DNA from: a virus | Length of the DNA: 25,838 nt | IMG/VR virus record: IMGVR_UViG_3300003937_000323 | Location: 1-25,838 of that record | Direction: 5' to 3' (one strand) | Shown: piece by piece, positions 7,229-18,700 of the stretch | Layout of the letters: each line of letters opens with the position of its first letter | Numbering within the stretch: the stretch's first letter is position 1 | Position numbers and translations under genes: made by a program | The notes under the pieces: generated by a model | The model's database searches: none | What the model saw: only the letters and a program-made list of their open reading frames with translations | Told to the model about the DNA's origin: nothing

Positions 7229-7761
7229 ACTCAGAATTACTAATTCACTTAGAACGTTTTGGAGATGCATATAATACTAAAGATAGTTCACTATTTTTTT
7301 ATGCATTGACTAAAATGAAACATTATAACACTTTTGTAGAGTTAATTGGTGAAACTTATTCAGAGTTCATTAACTCTATGGTTGAAAAAATAGAAATACA
7401 AAATCATTTTACTCTGTTAAACCAAGAAATAGGGTTTAGATCAATTAGTAATGTCGATTGTGTATTTTCTGATTTTGATAGATCAGTTAATACTATTGAA
7501 AAATTAATGACATGGGCTTTATCTAGTATAAATGATTATTCGTCTATTTTTATAGATGGATTAGGTAATTATCCTGAAGGGTTTTATTACACAAAACTTT
7601 TAGTTAATAAGTTAAATGAAAATAATACACCTAACTTTTTATCAATGCATAAAAAGTTTATTGAAGAGCATAGTTTTTCTTTGACAACTATAAGAAGACA
7701 AGATAATAATACAGGACAAGGTAGTATGTGTTGGATAAAAATAGAACCGAATAATATATGA
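7225..7761 (+). CDS. Unknown 178-residue protein between hldE and hldD
   Basis: Not recognised with confidence. No signal peptide or membrane segment is visible. The N-terminal third is helical and charged (residues 1-60). Then comes GFRSISNVDCVFSDFDRS at about 70-87, an IFIDGLGNYPEGFYYTK segment, and a C-terminal beta-like end (GSMCWIKIEP). The FSDFDRS and FIDG segments each look like the end of a strand carrying acidic residues, as in a Rossmann-like fold. A divergent SAM-methyltransferase-like domain or an HAD-like DxD site are both conceivable, but neither has its full motif set. It shares ATGA overlaps with hldE and with hldD, so its product is probably needed together with theirs. A role in heptose synthesis or modification is inference from position only. 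Confidence 0.7.
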   Translation: MNSELLIHLERFGDAYNTKDSSLFFYALTKMKHYNTFVELIGETYSEFINSMVEKIEIQNHFTLLNQEIGFRSISNVDCVFSDFDRSVNTIEKLMTWALSSINDYSSIFIDGLGNYPEGFYYTKLLVNKLNENNTPNFLSMHKKFIEEHSFSLTTIRRQDNNTGQGSMCWIKIEPNNI

Positions 7762-8570
7762 GAATTTTAATTACAGGTGCTAACGGATTTATAGGTAAAA
7801 ATTTAGCCGCCTATCTTACACACAAAGAACATACAGTAGAGGGTTATGATTATCTTGACGGACGTTTTCCAGATCCAAAAGATTATGATAGAGTAATTCA
7901 TTTAGGTGCAATTAGTGATACAACAGAAAAAGATGTTGATAAAATTTTAAAGCAAAACTATGAGTTTAGTATTAAAATGTTAGAACTATGTGATACGTTT
8001 GGAACAACTTTTATGTATGCTTCTAGTGCCAGTGTATACGGACAAGGAAAAGAGTTTAAAGAAAATTCACCTGTAGATCCACAGTCGCCATATGCTTGGA
8101 GCAAATACTTATTTGATAGATTTGTACAATCAGTAAGTGAATATAAAGTTAATGTTCAAGGCTTTAGATTCTTTAATGTATATGGTCCAGGAGAAGAACA
8201 CAAAGGTGAACAAATGAGTGTTTTTCATAAATTTAAAAAACAAGCAATTGATACTGGAAGGATAGAAATATTTAAAGGTAGCAAAGAAATTTTTCGAGAC
8301 TTTATTCATATTGGTGATGTATGTGAAATTTTGGAAAAGTTTTTAACTGTAGATGCAACGGATATATGGAATGTTGGTACAGGAAAAGCAAATTCATTTG
8401 ATTATATAGCACAACTTTGTGCCAAAAAATGGAACGCTAAAGTTGTTGAAATCCCCCTACCAGATAATTTAAAAGGACAATACCAATATTACACACAAGC
8501 TAATATAGAAAAGTTAAGTAATACTATAGGTGAACATAAGTTTAGACCGGTTGAGGAATTTATATTATGA
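7758..8570 (+). CDS. hldD: ADP-L-glycero-D-manno-heptose 6-epimerase
   Basis: HldD (RfaD/WaaD) is a short-chain dehydrogenase-type epimerase acting on ADP-heptose. The NAD(P)-binding G7-x2-G10-x2-G13 motif is at the N-terminus and the catalytic Y112-x3-K116 (YAWSK) is present. Many segments match the E. coli enzyme as I know it: ISDTTEKD, YASSASVYG, GFRFFNVYGPGEEHKG, FRDFIHIGDV, IWNVGTGKANSFD, IPLPDNLKGQYQYYTQA. It is 270 residues against about 310 in E. coli. The missing part lies after the second strand (about residues 30-42), where E. coli has an extra loop. ATGA overlaps join it to the unknown gene and to the cupin gene. Together with HldE it supplies two enzymes of the ADP-heptose pathway. 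Confidence 0.93.
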   Translation: MRILITGANGFIGKNLAAYLTHKEHTVEGYDYLDGRFPDPKDYDRVIHLGAISDTTEKDVDKILKQNYEFSIKMLELCDTFGTTFMYASSASVYGQGKEFKENSPVDPQSPYAWSKYLFDRFVQSVSEYKVNVQGFRFFNVYGPGEEHKGEQMSVFHKFKKQAIDTGRIEIFKGSKEIFRDFIHIGDVCEILEKFLTVDATDIWNVGTGKANSFDYIAQLCAKKWNAKVVEIPLPDNLKGQYQYYTQANIEKLSNTIGEHKFRPVEEFIL

Positions 8571-8992
8571 CGGACAGATTGCATGGTAAGATAAAAAAAG
8601 GTTGGGGATATGAATTAATATGGGCCTCTACTGATAAGTATTGTGGGAAAATTTTAGTTTTTGAAAAAGCTGAAGCAAAATTTTCTATGCATTTTCATAA
8701 AGAAAAAGATGAAACTTGGTTTGTCAATGATGGTAAATTTAAATTACTTTGGATTGATACTTCAACTGCTCAGCTTTTTCAAAAGGATTTAGTAGCAGGA
8801 TCTACTCACCATAATCCACCTTTACTGCCTCATCAGTTAATATGTATAGAACCAGGTAGTATAACCGAAGTTAGTACAGCTGATTCAGTTGATGATAATT
8901 ATCGAGTTATACCAGGCGATAGCCAATCAGCAGAAAAAGAAAAACCTAAAGCTGGGCTTGGCGATACTATTATTAGTTTAAGTAATGATTAA
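8567..8992 (+). CDS. Cupin-domain protein (type II phosphomannose isomerase-like)
   Basis: A 141-residue single-domain cupin. The first cupin motif gives likely metal ligands H42-x-H44-x4-E49 (within SMHFHKEKDETWFV), and the second gives H89 (PPLLPHQL). GWGYELIWASTDKYCGKIL at the N-terminus and ITEVSTADSVDDNYRV at the C-terminal side resemble the cupin domain of type II mannose-6-phosphate isomerases and of small sugar-linked cupins. A sugar-phosphate isomerase or epimerase role fits the heptose neighbours but is not proven; the full PMI active site cannot be checked here. ATGA overlap with hldD. The next gene starts 2 bases after the stop. Confidence 0.75.
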   Translation: MTDRLHGKIKKGWGYELIWASTDKYCGKILVFEKAEAKFSMHFHKEKDETWFVNDGKFKLLWIDTSTAQLFQKDLVAGSTHHNPPLLPHQLICIEPGSITEVSTADSVDDNYRVIPGDSQSAEKEKPKAGLGDTIISLSND

Positions 8993-8994
8993 TT

Positions 8995-9609
8995 ATGAAT
9001 ATAGAACCGATATTTCCAATTGGCTTATTAGTACATGATGTTCCGGAAGCTATTGCTGACGAAGTAGAAAAATTTGTAGTTAGTCGTATTGATAAGATGC
9101 CTTCACGAGAACCTCCAGCGGATCAACCAGGAGCTCCTAGAGCCCCTCACTCAACAGATTATTTTGAATCTAAAAAGATAATAGGAGACCTACCAAAAGA
9201 CCTTCCTAGATTATGGGTAGAGTTATGTAGCTGTAAAGATAAGTACCAAGAAGCTAATAATTTTAAAGCAATTAATCGACAATTACAAACTAATAAAAGT
9301 GAATTTGAATGGTGGTGCCAAGATTATATTGAAGGTGATTTCCATCATGAACATGAACATGGTATAGGACGGATTTCAGGAATTTATTGGGTTAGAGCAA
9401 ACGATGCCGCTGGTGGAATAATGTTTAGAAATCCTAATCCATTTACTGAATATTCACAAGACTATGATTCTAATTCTATATATTCTTGGCAAGGAAATAT
9501 TCATAATGCTGTAAAAGGAAAAGTATTAATGTTTCCTTCTTACTTAAAACATTCTGTATTGATAAGTGGAAAAGGTGCAGAACGTACAACTATAGCGTTC
9601 AACTTTTAG
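8995..9609 (+). CDS. 2-oxoglutarate/Fe(II)-dependent oxygenase
   Basis: A 204-residue protein of the phage 2OG-Fe(II) oxygenase type common in marine T4-like phages. It shows the HxH iron motif within FHHEHEH at residues 116-122, followed five residues later by SGIYWVR. It also has the family's MFRNPNPF segment at 143-150, GKVLMFPSYLKH with the distal ligand H186, and R197 for 2-oxoglutarate before the terminal IAFNF. All elements needed for activity are visible. The substrate is unknown; protein, nucleic acid or sugar hydroxylation are all possible. It is the last gene of the plus-strand block. In the undisrupted reading of the opposite giant gene, the two stop codons would overlap by 4 bases (9606-9609). 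Confidence 0.85.
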   Translation: MNIEPIFPIGLLVHDVPEAIADEVEKFVVSRIDKMPSREPPADQPGAPRAPHSTDYFESKKIIGDLPKDLPRLWVELCSCKDKYQEANNFKAINRQLQTNKSEFEWWCQDYIEGDFHHEHEHGIGRISGIYWVRANDAAGGIMFRNPNPFTEYSQDYDSNSIYSWQGNIHNAVKGKVLMFPSYLKHSVLISGKGAERTTIAFNF

Positions 9610-9704
9610 GCTTGAGCTTCGCCCCATCTAAGAATAATATTTGCGTCAACAGCCGCACCAGACGTTTTATAAACATTAATTGCTAATACATCAGGACCGT
9701 TAGG
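9606..9704 (-). other. Orphaned 3' end of the giant structural gene
   Basis: Reading the minus strand past the present stop in a different frame gives GPDVLAIN followed by 22 more residues ending RWGEAQA and TAA at 9608-9606. If one copy of the 28-bp repeat is removed, this joins the giant gene in frame and adds 23 residues after Ile3592, replacing the present final Thr. The RWGEAQA-type end is the sort of C-terminus seen in marine phage virion proteins. The segment is therefore the broken-off tail of that gene, not a separate gene. Confidence 0.85.
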
Positions 9705-9732
9705 TAATTGCTAATACATCAGGACCGTTAGG
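9677..9732. repeat. Exact 28-bp tandem duplication (2 copies)
   Basis: Copies at 9677-9704 and 9705-9732 are identical over all 28 bases. The bases flanking each copy differ, so there is no extra microhomology at the junction. Since 28 is not a multiple of 3, the extra copy shifts the frame of the giant structural gene and brings in a stop at 9702-9700. Confidence 0.97.
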
Positions 9733-12700
9733 ATAAGTTCCTCGTCCTCCTAATGTAGTATTTGTTAACTCTTTCAATCCTGTTAAGTCTAAGTTTGCAA
9801 GTTCACCTGGATTTGCAATAAACGAAAATACAGTTTCACCTGGCTGTGCATACGGTGGTTGTCCAAATAAGAAACCTACAGTTGCGCCTGCCGCCACAGT
9901 TGCAATTGACGTTTGTGAAAATGTTACTTTATAATACTCTGTCCCACCAAACTCCAACGGTCCTTGAACATTTGATACCGCAGTACCTGCCGGAAATTTT
10001 GCATCACTTACTTCTGTACCAGAAACTGCTTGAGTTGTTTCCCAACTTGTTTTTGTAAAGAACAAATAGTTAGTATAAGATAACTCACCACCAACACCAA
10101 ATGTAATAGCTTCACCGGCACTAATGTATCCTGAGTTTCTTTGTGTAGTTCTAATACGTACCCTGTTATACCAAGTTTCTTCGTAAATATCTAAAACAGT
10201 TGTTCCTGCTGGAAAGTCTGAAGCGCCTGAACTTGGACTACCTGTTGCGATAATTTCTGTACCATTAGTAACGTTATCATCTAAACCATCCCATTCTGAT
10301 GTTGAGAAATAATGATAATTTGTATTACTTCTATTATACAATGAATCAGCTGACGCTGATAATTGTCCAGTTGTAGTTGCATTTCTAACAACCTGTGTAG
10401 CACCTGTACTCCATGTAACACCTCCACCTGGCGCCACCTGTGCAAAGCTAGGTTGGCCACCTGCCGCTAGTCCTGACAATCCGCCCCAACCAACGTTACC
10501 TGGATCAAGTGGATAGTTTTGTGGGTTTAACACACCCTCAATAACAATACCGCCTGTACTTGTATCCGATGTAACTTCAACACCTTCAAGTAGTAATTGG
10601 GCTCTGTTAAGTAGTTCACGTTCACCTAAGTCACCAACAATAGCGTTTGATACACTAGGTGCTAGTCTAAGCATGAACACCGTATTTCTTGTTGTAGTAA
10701 TTTCGTTACCAGTTGATGCGTATGAGAATATATAACCGCGATCAGTATCAAATCCACCATCTGTTAAGAAAGCTGATCCCCAGTGTGATATAATTGGTGA
10801 TATAGTATTACTAATTAGTGGTACACCAGTTTTTGCTGTATGTGTCGCGGCCAATCCTGCTGTATATGTTCTGTTGGCTCCTGATGCATAATTTGACATT
10901 GGTGCCGCTCTAGTACAACCAGTTAACGTATCTCCACTAATATTTGTATAAGAAATCATTTCACCATCGATGAATATAGTTCCACTAGATGGAAAGTATT
11001 TTGCATCTACTAATGGAACAGTTGTTTGGTTGTCATCAATATCTGCCGCAAGTTTACCGTTTGGTCCTTCGTTAGTAATTTCATATCTAACTGGCATATT
11101 ACCAGTACGCATAAATGCTTCTGTGTTTATGTTACTGTTTCTCATTCTATGGAAGAATACAAAGTTACCATCATCTCCACGTAACATATAGTCAATAAAT
11201 CCTGCTCCGTACCAACTGTATTGAATTCCCATCATCTGCATCTTAGACACATCAATAATATATCCGCTACTACCTGTACCGTCAAGTTTATCTTTATTAA
11301 ATTCGTTTGATTTAGTTTTCTTATCACTAACTAAACATATTTTACAAGCTGATGCTGGAGTTACACCGCGAAAGTCAGGTGTAACATACATATTTGTATC
11401 GTTTACAATTTCAGAAATAACATGAGTCATTCCTTTAATAACAATTCTATCACCTGCTTTAATTTGATCTCTAAATCTTGTTCCTACACCAGTACAAGTA
11501 TTACTATCAACAGCTATACTTACTACACCTGCTAATTGTAATGTTGCAGTACGTTGTACGCAAGTAAAGTTTTCACCATCATACTCCATAAAGATACCGT
11601 TTTGATCATCAAATGCCCCTGAACGTACAGTTGCTCCGTGCCATGTAAGTAACGAAACTTGAGCTCTTGCACTTAAGATTGGTGTTAAACTACCTAATTT
11701 AAAATCAGCAATAACTTTAAATTCGCGTTCTGATGTAATAGATGATACAGTATAATCACCGTTATATCCAGGAGTTTCAATTCCAATTAATCTTATTACG
11801 CCGCCAATTTGTAGTCCATGATCAACATCATCTGTAGTAACAGTAATAAATGACCCAATCTCAAGTCCGTCTGCTACTACATTAAGTAAGTCATAACTTG
11901 GTGCAAATAAGGCACCCGTTGTATACATAATACCTTTACCTGACTGGTATCTAATATATTTTTTACTCTGTCTAATTGCCTGTGAACCATGTTGTGGTCC
12001 ACCTGTTCCTAACATAACACCACCATCATATGGTCTGTGTACAAAGAACGAATCTGGTCTTGGATAAATGTTTCCAACAATATCGTCAACATCACTAATT
12101 GTTCCTGGTGCTCTGCATTGATATCTCATTGTAAGATTAGTTGGAATTTGTTGTGCAAAGAATGGTCCTTCACAAAGTGTATGATTATTTGATCCACTAT
12201 CACTAGCTATTGTTATAATAAATGAATTACCTGGAACTAATCCATGAGCACTAGAAAATGTAATTTCAACAGTAGCCAATGCCGCGAATGCTTGAGTATC
12301 AAATGCTACAAGTGCCGCAGTTGTTTGTTCTGACATAGTAACTGTTGAATATGTTTTAACAACTGTTCCTGAAAGAGCTGTTCCTGTTCCTGTAACAGTA
12401 GTAATGTCGCCACCGACGCCAACACCAGTAATAGTAAGAACAAGGTCATTTGTTGGGTCTATACCACCTAGGGTTGACCCTGCAATTTTAATTTTATTTC
12501 CAACTAGATAATTACCACCACCATTATTTACAAGAAGAGAACTATATGATCCTGTACTTCGTATAACATCAAATGTTGCATTAATACCTACGTTACCTAA
12601 ATTTGTTCCAGGAGTATCAGTATATGAACCAGTTCCACCAGGAGCTGTACCAGTATGACTAAATGTAGCAATTGCTCCTGTTCCTGTAACACTATTAATT

Positions 12701-15700
12701 GTAATTTCTAAATCGTTAGTTGGACTTGCACCACCTAATTGTGGACCAAGAATTTTAATTGTTTGCGTTGCATTATAATCAGTACCTGGATTAGCGTTTG
12801 TTGGCGTATAAGCACCGCCAGCCAATGCTACATCCCAAGTAGAACCTGCACCAATTTTCATAACAGCCTGTCCAGCCGCTTGACTTATTCCGAGGTAAGT
12901 TTTTTGATCTAATGCTGTACCTGTTATTGTAATAGTTAAAATTTCACCACCACCACCAACAGTTGCGACTGTAATTTGAACATCGTTTGTTGTTGTTGCA
13001 CCGCCTAGTAGAGCACCATCAATATCAAATGTTTCTCCAGCCAAGTAACCTGTTCCAGGAATTATAACTACAGCCGTATAAGCTACGTCTAATCTTGTTA
13101 CAGTAAATGAAGCATTTTGTCCACTAACTGTATTTGTACTATACGTTGGATTAACATACGTTTCTGTAGCATCAGGGGCCGCCCCTACAATTGTAATCCC
13201 TGTAATTCTTCCAGCACTTACACCTGTAATATTAATTATAGCATCGTGGGTAGTATCAAGGCCACCTATCGAGGAACCAAGCACTATTAATCTATCACCA
13301 AGTACATAGCCTATAGTTGCATCTGCTGATGTACCTGTAAAACTAATACCTGTAATTAATCCTGTAACAGCAACACTTGTAATAGTAATTTCAACATCAT
13401 TAGCCGGAGTTGCACCATTACCAAATGCTGTTCCTAGAAGTTTAATTTTTTGATCAACACCATAATTAGTACCACCAGTATTTCCTATAATAACTGTATA
13501 TGTATTATTGTAATTTACAGTAGCATCAAAAACAGCAGAACTACCAACTTGGTTAAGTCCATTTTGAATATCTGCGTATGTTTGTGTGTTAACGGCAGTA
13601 CCTACAATTCCAGCTGTTAAAATTTCACCACCGCCACCTACAGTTGCAACTGTTATTGTTGCATCATTAGCCGGTGATGTTCCGCCTACATCTGTACCTA
13701 ATACGTTTAATGTATCATTTGCTGAATAACCTGAACCACCGCCAGTAATACCAACTTCATAAGTAGTACCTAGTCTTCTCACTGAAAGGTTAGCAGTAAC
13801 ACCACCAATGGATCCTGTAGTAAATGTTACGTTTTGATAACTTACATCTGCATCAACGGCTGTACCAGTAACACTAATACCTGTAATATCACCCGTTCCA
13901 CCAACAGTATCAACTTTAATTATTGCATCATTAGTTGACGCCGCACCGCCAAGTCCTACACCATCGATTTTAATTATATCACCAACTTCGTAATCTGCAC
14001 TATTATCTTCTGTCGCATTAATACTTGCACTATATACATTATTCAATGTTACAAGATCAATACTTGCACCAGTACCAATTCCACCTAAGTTTGTTCCCGA
14101 AAGAGTTGTATAAGTTGGTTGTGCTAAACTTACGCTGTAAGTATTATTTGTATATGAAATATCAAACAATGCTCCAGTACCAACACCGTTAGCATTTGTT
14201 CCAACTAATCCAATATAGTTGGCAGTTCCATCAAACGCTGTTCCTGTTGTAGAAATTGTAATAATATCACCAGTAACATTTGCATCTGTAATTTCAATTC
14301 TTAAATCATGCTCTGGAGTAGTACCTCCTAGTGCATTACCTAAAACTATAATAACATCTCCAGTTTCGTAATCAGTACCATCATTATTAATAGTAACAGA
14401 ATAAACTCCTCCATTTCTATTAATATCAAATGTTCCACCAACTCCTGCTCCAGCAACATTTGATCCTGCAACATCAATATAACTAACAACGTTACCAATA
14501 ATTGTATTTGTAGTATTCCCGTCTAAGTTAATATTATTTCCAACAACACTACTTACATATACTGCTGTGCCATCACCTCTATCTACACCGTGTCCTGCTA
14601 ATACACCTGATGTATTAGTTACTGGAATTACGTTAGATCCAATTGCAACATCTGAAGATGTTTGAAGTGTTTGTATAGGACCACCTGTTCCTAATACAGC
14701 CGTAACTTGAGCACCTGTTGGTATCTTACCTGTACCATCTCTAATTGTTTGAATGTTAAATGTTAAGTTTGCGGCTCCGCCACTACCTAATTGTGAATCT
14801 AAAACTGTAATAACATCGTCAATTGCATTACGTCGTCCACCTGTTACAATAGTTGCAGTTGCGGCACCTGAGCCATCAACAACAATATCACAAGTTGGTA
14901 CAACTAATGATGCCACAACACTACTCGAAGTACCAAGAACATCACTGTAAGTTCCTGCTGTTCTTAAAGCATCTGCCGCCGAATATGTATAAACTGCTGT
15001 AGCGACTCCTGCCTCAACTATAATCGGAGCACCAACTTCTGGTGCAGTTCCTTGGAAGGTAATTTTATCTGATCCTATTAATGCCGCTAATGGATTATAT
15101 AATACTCCTGCGGCACCTTGTGATAAAATAGCAAAAGTTGGTGTACCAATTGCCGCACCTGTATAAAATCCTGCTTGTCGTAATTGTGTATAAAATGTTG
15201 AAAGTACTTCACCATTAGAGTTACCAACTTTTGATTTTGCAAAAAATGTAAATGTGTTATTAGTAGGTGTTGTTGAAATAATAAACGAACCCTCTGCTCT
15301 ACTTGCCCCTGCGACAGAATTTTCTAATGCCTTAATTGTAATAGGTGATCCAGATTCCATACCGTGAGCACCAACTGTAGTAACGGTAATTAATGATTGG
15401 CCAATACCGCCAGTTCCAGTTGAAGCGTCTGTTACAACTGACTGAACTTGTTTATCAGTACCTGGTACTTCGAAAATTGATGGATAACCTCTTTGTGTAG
15501 CAATCGCCTGCCACTTCGTAGGCTGTAGTCCATACTCAAAGTCAGCATCAAGCATTGATTGAGCAGTAGCAACACGCATACGTTCAATAGCATCAGTACC
15601 AAAGTCAAATGGTCTAACTTTTAAGTCACCTTGATCAATAAAGATCTGAACATCATCTGTATCAGAAAATATTTTAGGTGCATCTTTAAGTGGTAATACA

Positions 15701-18700
15701 CTAGGACCGTGTTCAATAACGTTATTAATAATTGCAAATAATTCACTAGCTCTGGCATCAATACCAAGTTCTGCTTCTGTATAATATGTAACCTGAGCGA
15801 CAGGACTTCCTACTTGTAAAGTAGGCCATGTAACATTTTTAAAGACATAATCGTTAATTAAACGTAATACAAAATCTTTAGCAAATAATTCGTGTGAGCG
15901 ATCACCATCAATTTGTGGTGTCGGGCCTAACCAATACTTTTCAGCATTCATATAAGTTTCAGCATTACCGCCATACTTAATATCATGAACAAGAGCATCA
16001 AGTTGGAGACCAACATCTCGTTCACATTTTGGTCCATTATATGTATAATCGTCCCATGATGGAATTGCACTTGGTAATACTGATATTCCGTTTTCAATAA
16101 CACTAGTAAAAATTCCAACTAGCTCTTTTACTCTGTTAATTGTTTTTACTTCGCCGTCAGTTGCATTAGTAGTTTGTACTGTAACAATAGGACTTTGTTG
16201 TGTTGTATATACTGTGTTTGTTAATACGTTATTAACAATTAAATCTCTTAATTTATTATTAACAGCAAGAGCATACGAAATTTCACTTGTAGTAGTTTCA
16301 GTAAACTCACCACCTGAATTAGTAAGTTGTGAATTAGTACCTTCCCAGTATTTTTTAGCTACATCTATAGTTTGTGTATTACTACCGTGTAAGATATCAT
16401 ACGCAATTGCATCAATATTATATTTTGTATCTCTTTCACATTTTTCATGTTGTACAGTACTATGAGCATTAGGATATGTTAGATCAAACCAAGCCATAAC
16501 TTCATCTGCTAACCATTCTTTATTTGCATCTATTAGTACTTTGGCATTAGGATATGTAACAGTAGTTGAAACTTTATTACCAATCCAAGCCGTAGTTTCT
16601 TTTTGTAAAAATTCTTTATTTGCTTCTAGTTGAACAATTGCATTAGGACCATACGTTGGATTATCTGTGTTTACATTTAGATAAACAGTTGTAATAGTTC
16701 CAGTTCTTTCTAAGAACTTTGGAAAATCATCTTCAACGCCTTTAGTTAATCTTTCTTCATCTGTTATATACTTAACACTTGCACCTTTATCTGGATCAGT
16801 AAAGTTAAACAATACTTCATTAACAGTTGTATTAGTAATTAATAATAAATCATTTGTTGGTACACGAGTTTGCATTTTAATAGAACTAATTTGTGCTCTT
16901 TCAAGTGCAGGAACATTATCAAGCCCATTTGTTATTACATCAGTAATAATACCAATTCTATCTGTAATAATTCCACTTGCGGCACTTTCTGCATAACTAG
17001 ACGTATTAAAATATTGTTCTGTTACTGTTTGTAATGGTGTATAACCTGCACTTGCATATCCAGGTGTAGGAGCTGTACTTAATCCGTTTTGGGTTATGTT
17101 ATTAATAATACTAACTAGACTTGTTACTCTAGTATCACTACCACTTTCGCTATTAGCTAAAATAGTTTGTGTACTAACTATTGGTGATTGCATTGTTGTA
17201 TATGCTACATTAGGAAAAATGTAATCATTAACAATATCTTTTACTTTATTGTTAATTGCTATAGCATAACTTGTTTCACTTGTACCAAAACTAAAACTAG
17301 TTGCACTAGTAGTATTACTTGTAGTATATGTAATTTTTTGCCAAGTACCGCCGCCAGTATAAGTATGAATAATCTCACTTTTATTTCCACCAAGTATAAA
17401 TGTGTCAGCATCAACAACATCATATACTACAAAAATTCCGGCGTTATTTTCAGGATATGTTTTACTGCCATATTGACATGACATTCCGATGCCAGCTAAC
17501 TGAATTTTATCACCTACAATAAGTGCATGACTTTCTGAAGTAACAGTATATGTTGCTAGTATGTTATCGTAATTAAATCCTGTAATGCCTGCCACACTTC
17601 CAACAGTTGAAATTGTTACATCATTTACTGCACCACCACTACTATAAGTATGAGTTATTTCACTAGGTGGAAGGAAAAATTCAAATGAGTCAACAGTATC
17701 TATTTTGGTTATAGGATAAAGACCTGCGTGTACTAATGCTGGATATACTTTAGTTCCGTAAACACAATTTGTTACAATACCGCGTAATATTACATTATCA
17801 TTTCCTGCTAATCCGTGTCCTGCGTGTCTATCAAATACAAAATTACTTACATTAACACTACCAGTTGTAGCGGATGTAACTTTTTGACAAGTACCACCAC
17901 TAACGTAAGTATGTGCAACACTACTTTTATCCATACCAATAATAATTGTATTAGTATCAGGAACATCGTAAACATAAAATACACCTGAAGATACTTTTGC
18001 ATCAGGATAAACTTTTGTTCCGGTGTTACAAGAAAGTGTAACGTCTGCTAATTTAACAAGATCACCTACACCAAGTCCATGACTTGTTGAAGTAATAGTA
18101 ATAAGTGCTTGGTCATTATTATAAACAAAATCACTAATTGGTGTTGAACCACCAACGTTACTTAATGTTGCTGATTTTATTGTACCACCACTAACATAAG
18201 TATGATCAATTTCACTAGGTGGTAAGTAAAAATCTAATGTATTAGCGTCAGTAACTTTTGTTACTGGATAAATTCCTGCATGAGGTATTGCTGGATATAC
18301 TTTAGTTCCGTAAACACACGTCATAACAACACCGCGTAATTGTATAGTATCATTTTCTGCTAATCCGTGATCAGCTGAAGTAATAGTACAAATACCTGTG
18401 CCATTAACATAAACAAAATCACTAATTGCTATTCTAACATTACCATCTTTAATAATTGTACCACCACTAACGTAAGTATGTGCAATTGCACTCATTCCAA
18501 AGGAAACTTCAAATGTGTCTGTAGTTAAATTAGTTGCACTAACTGAAAATGCTTGGTTAGTTGAATGTAGTGTTGAAAAATTATTTACTGGATATGTTTT
18601 AGAACCCATAGCACAACTTAATACAACGCCATCTACTGCAACTAAATCACCTTTATCTTTACCGTGTGCCGTAGCTGTAACAGTAGCGCCACCCATTGTT

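Noticed and set aside
7225-7761. Unknown protein as a GmhB-like HAD phosphatase because of its DxD segment
   Set aside because: The DxD is near residue 83, not the N-terminus, is followed by Arg-Ser, and the remaining 90 residues do not show the later HAD motifs. Kept only as a weak possibility.
9606-9699. A separate small gene in the stretch after the present stop of the giant gene
   Set aside because: It has no start codon or ribosome site of its own and reads exactly as the continuation of the giant gene once one repeat copy is removed.
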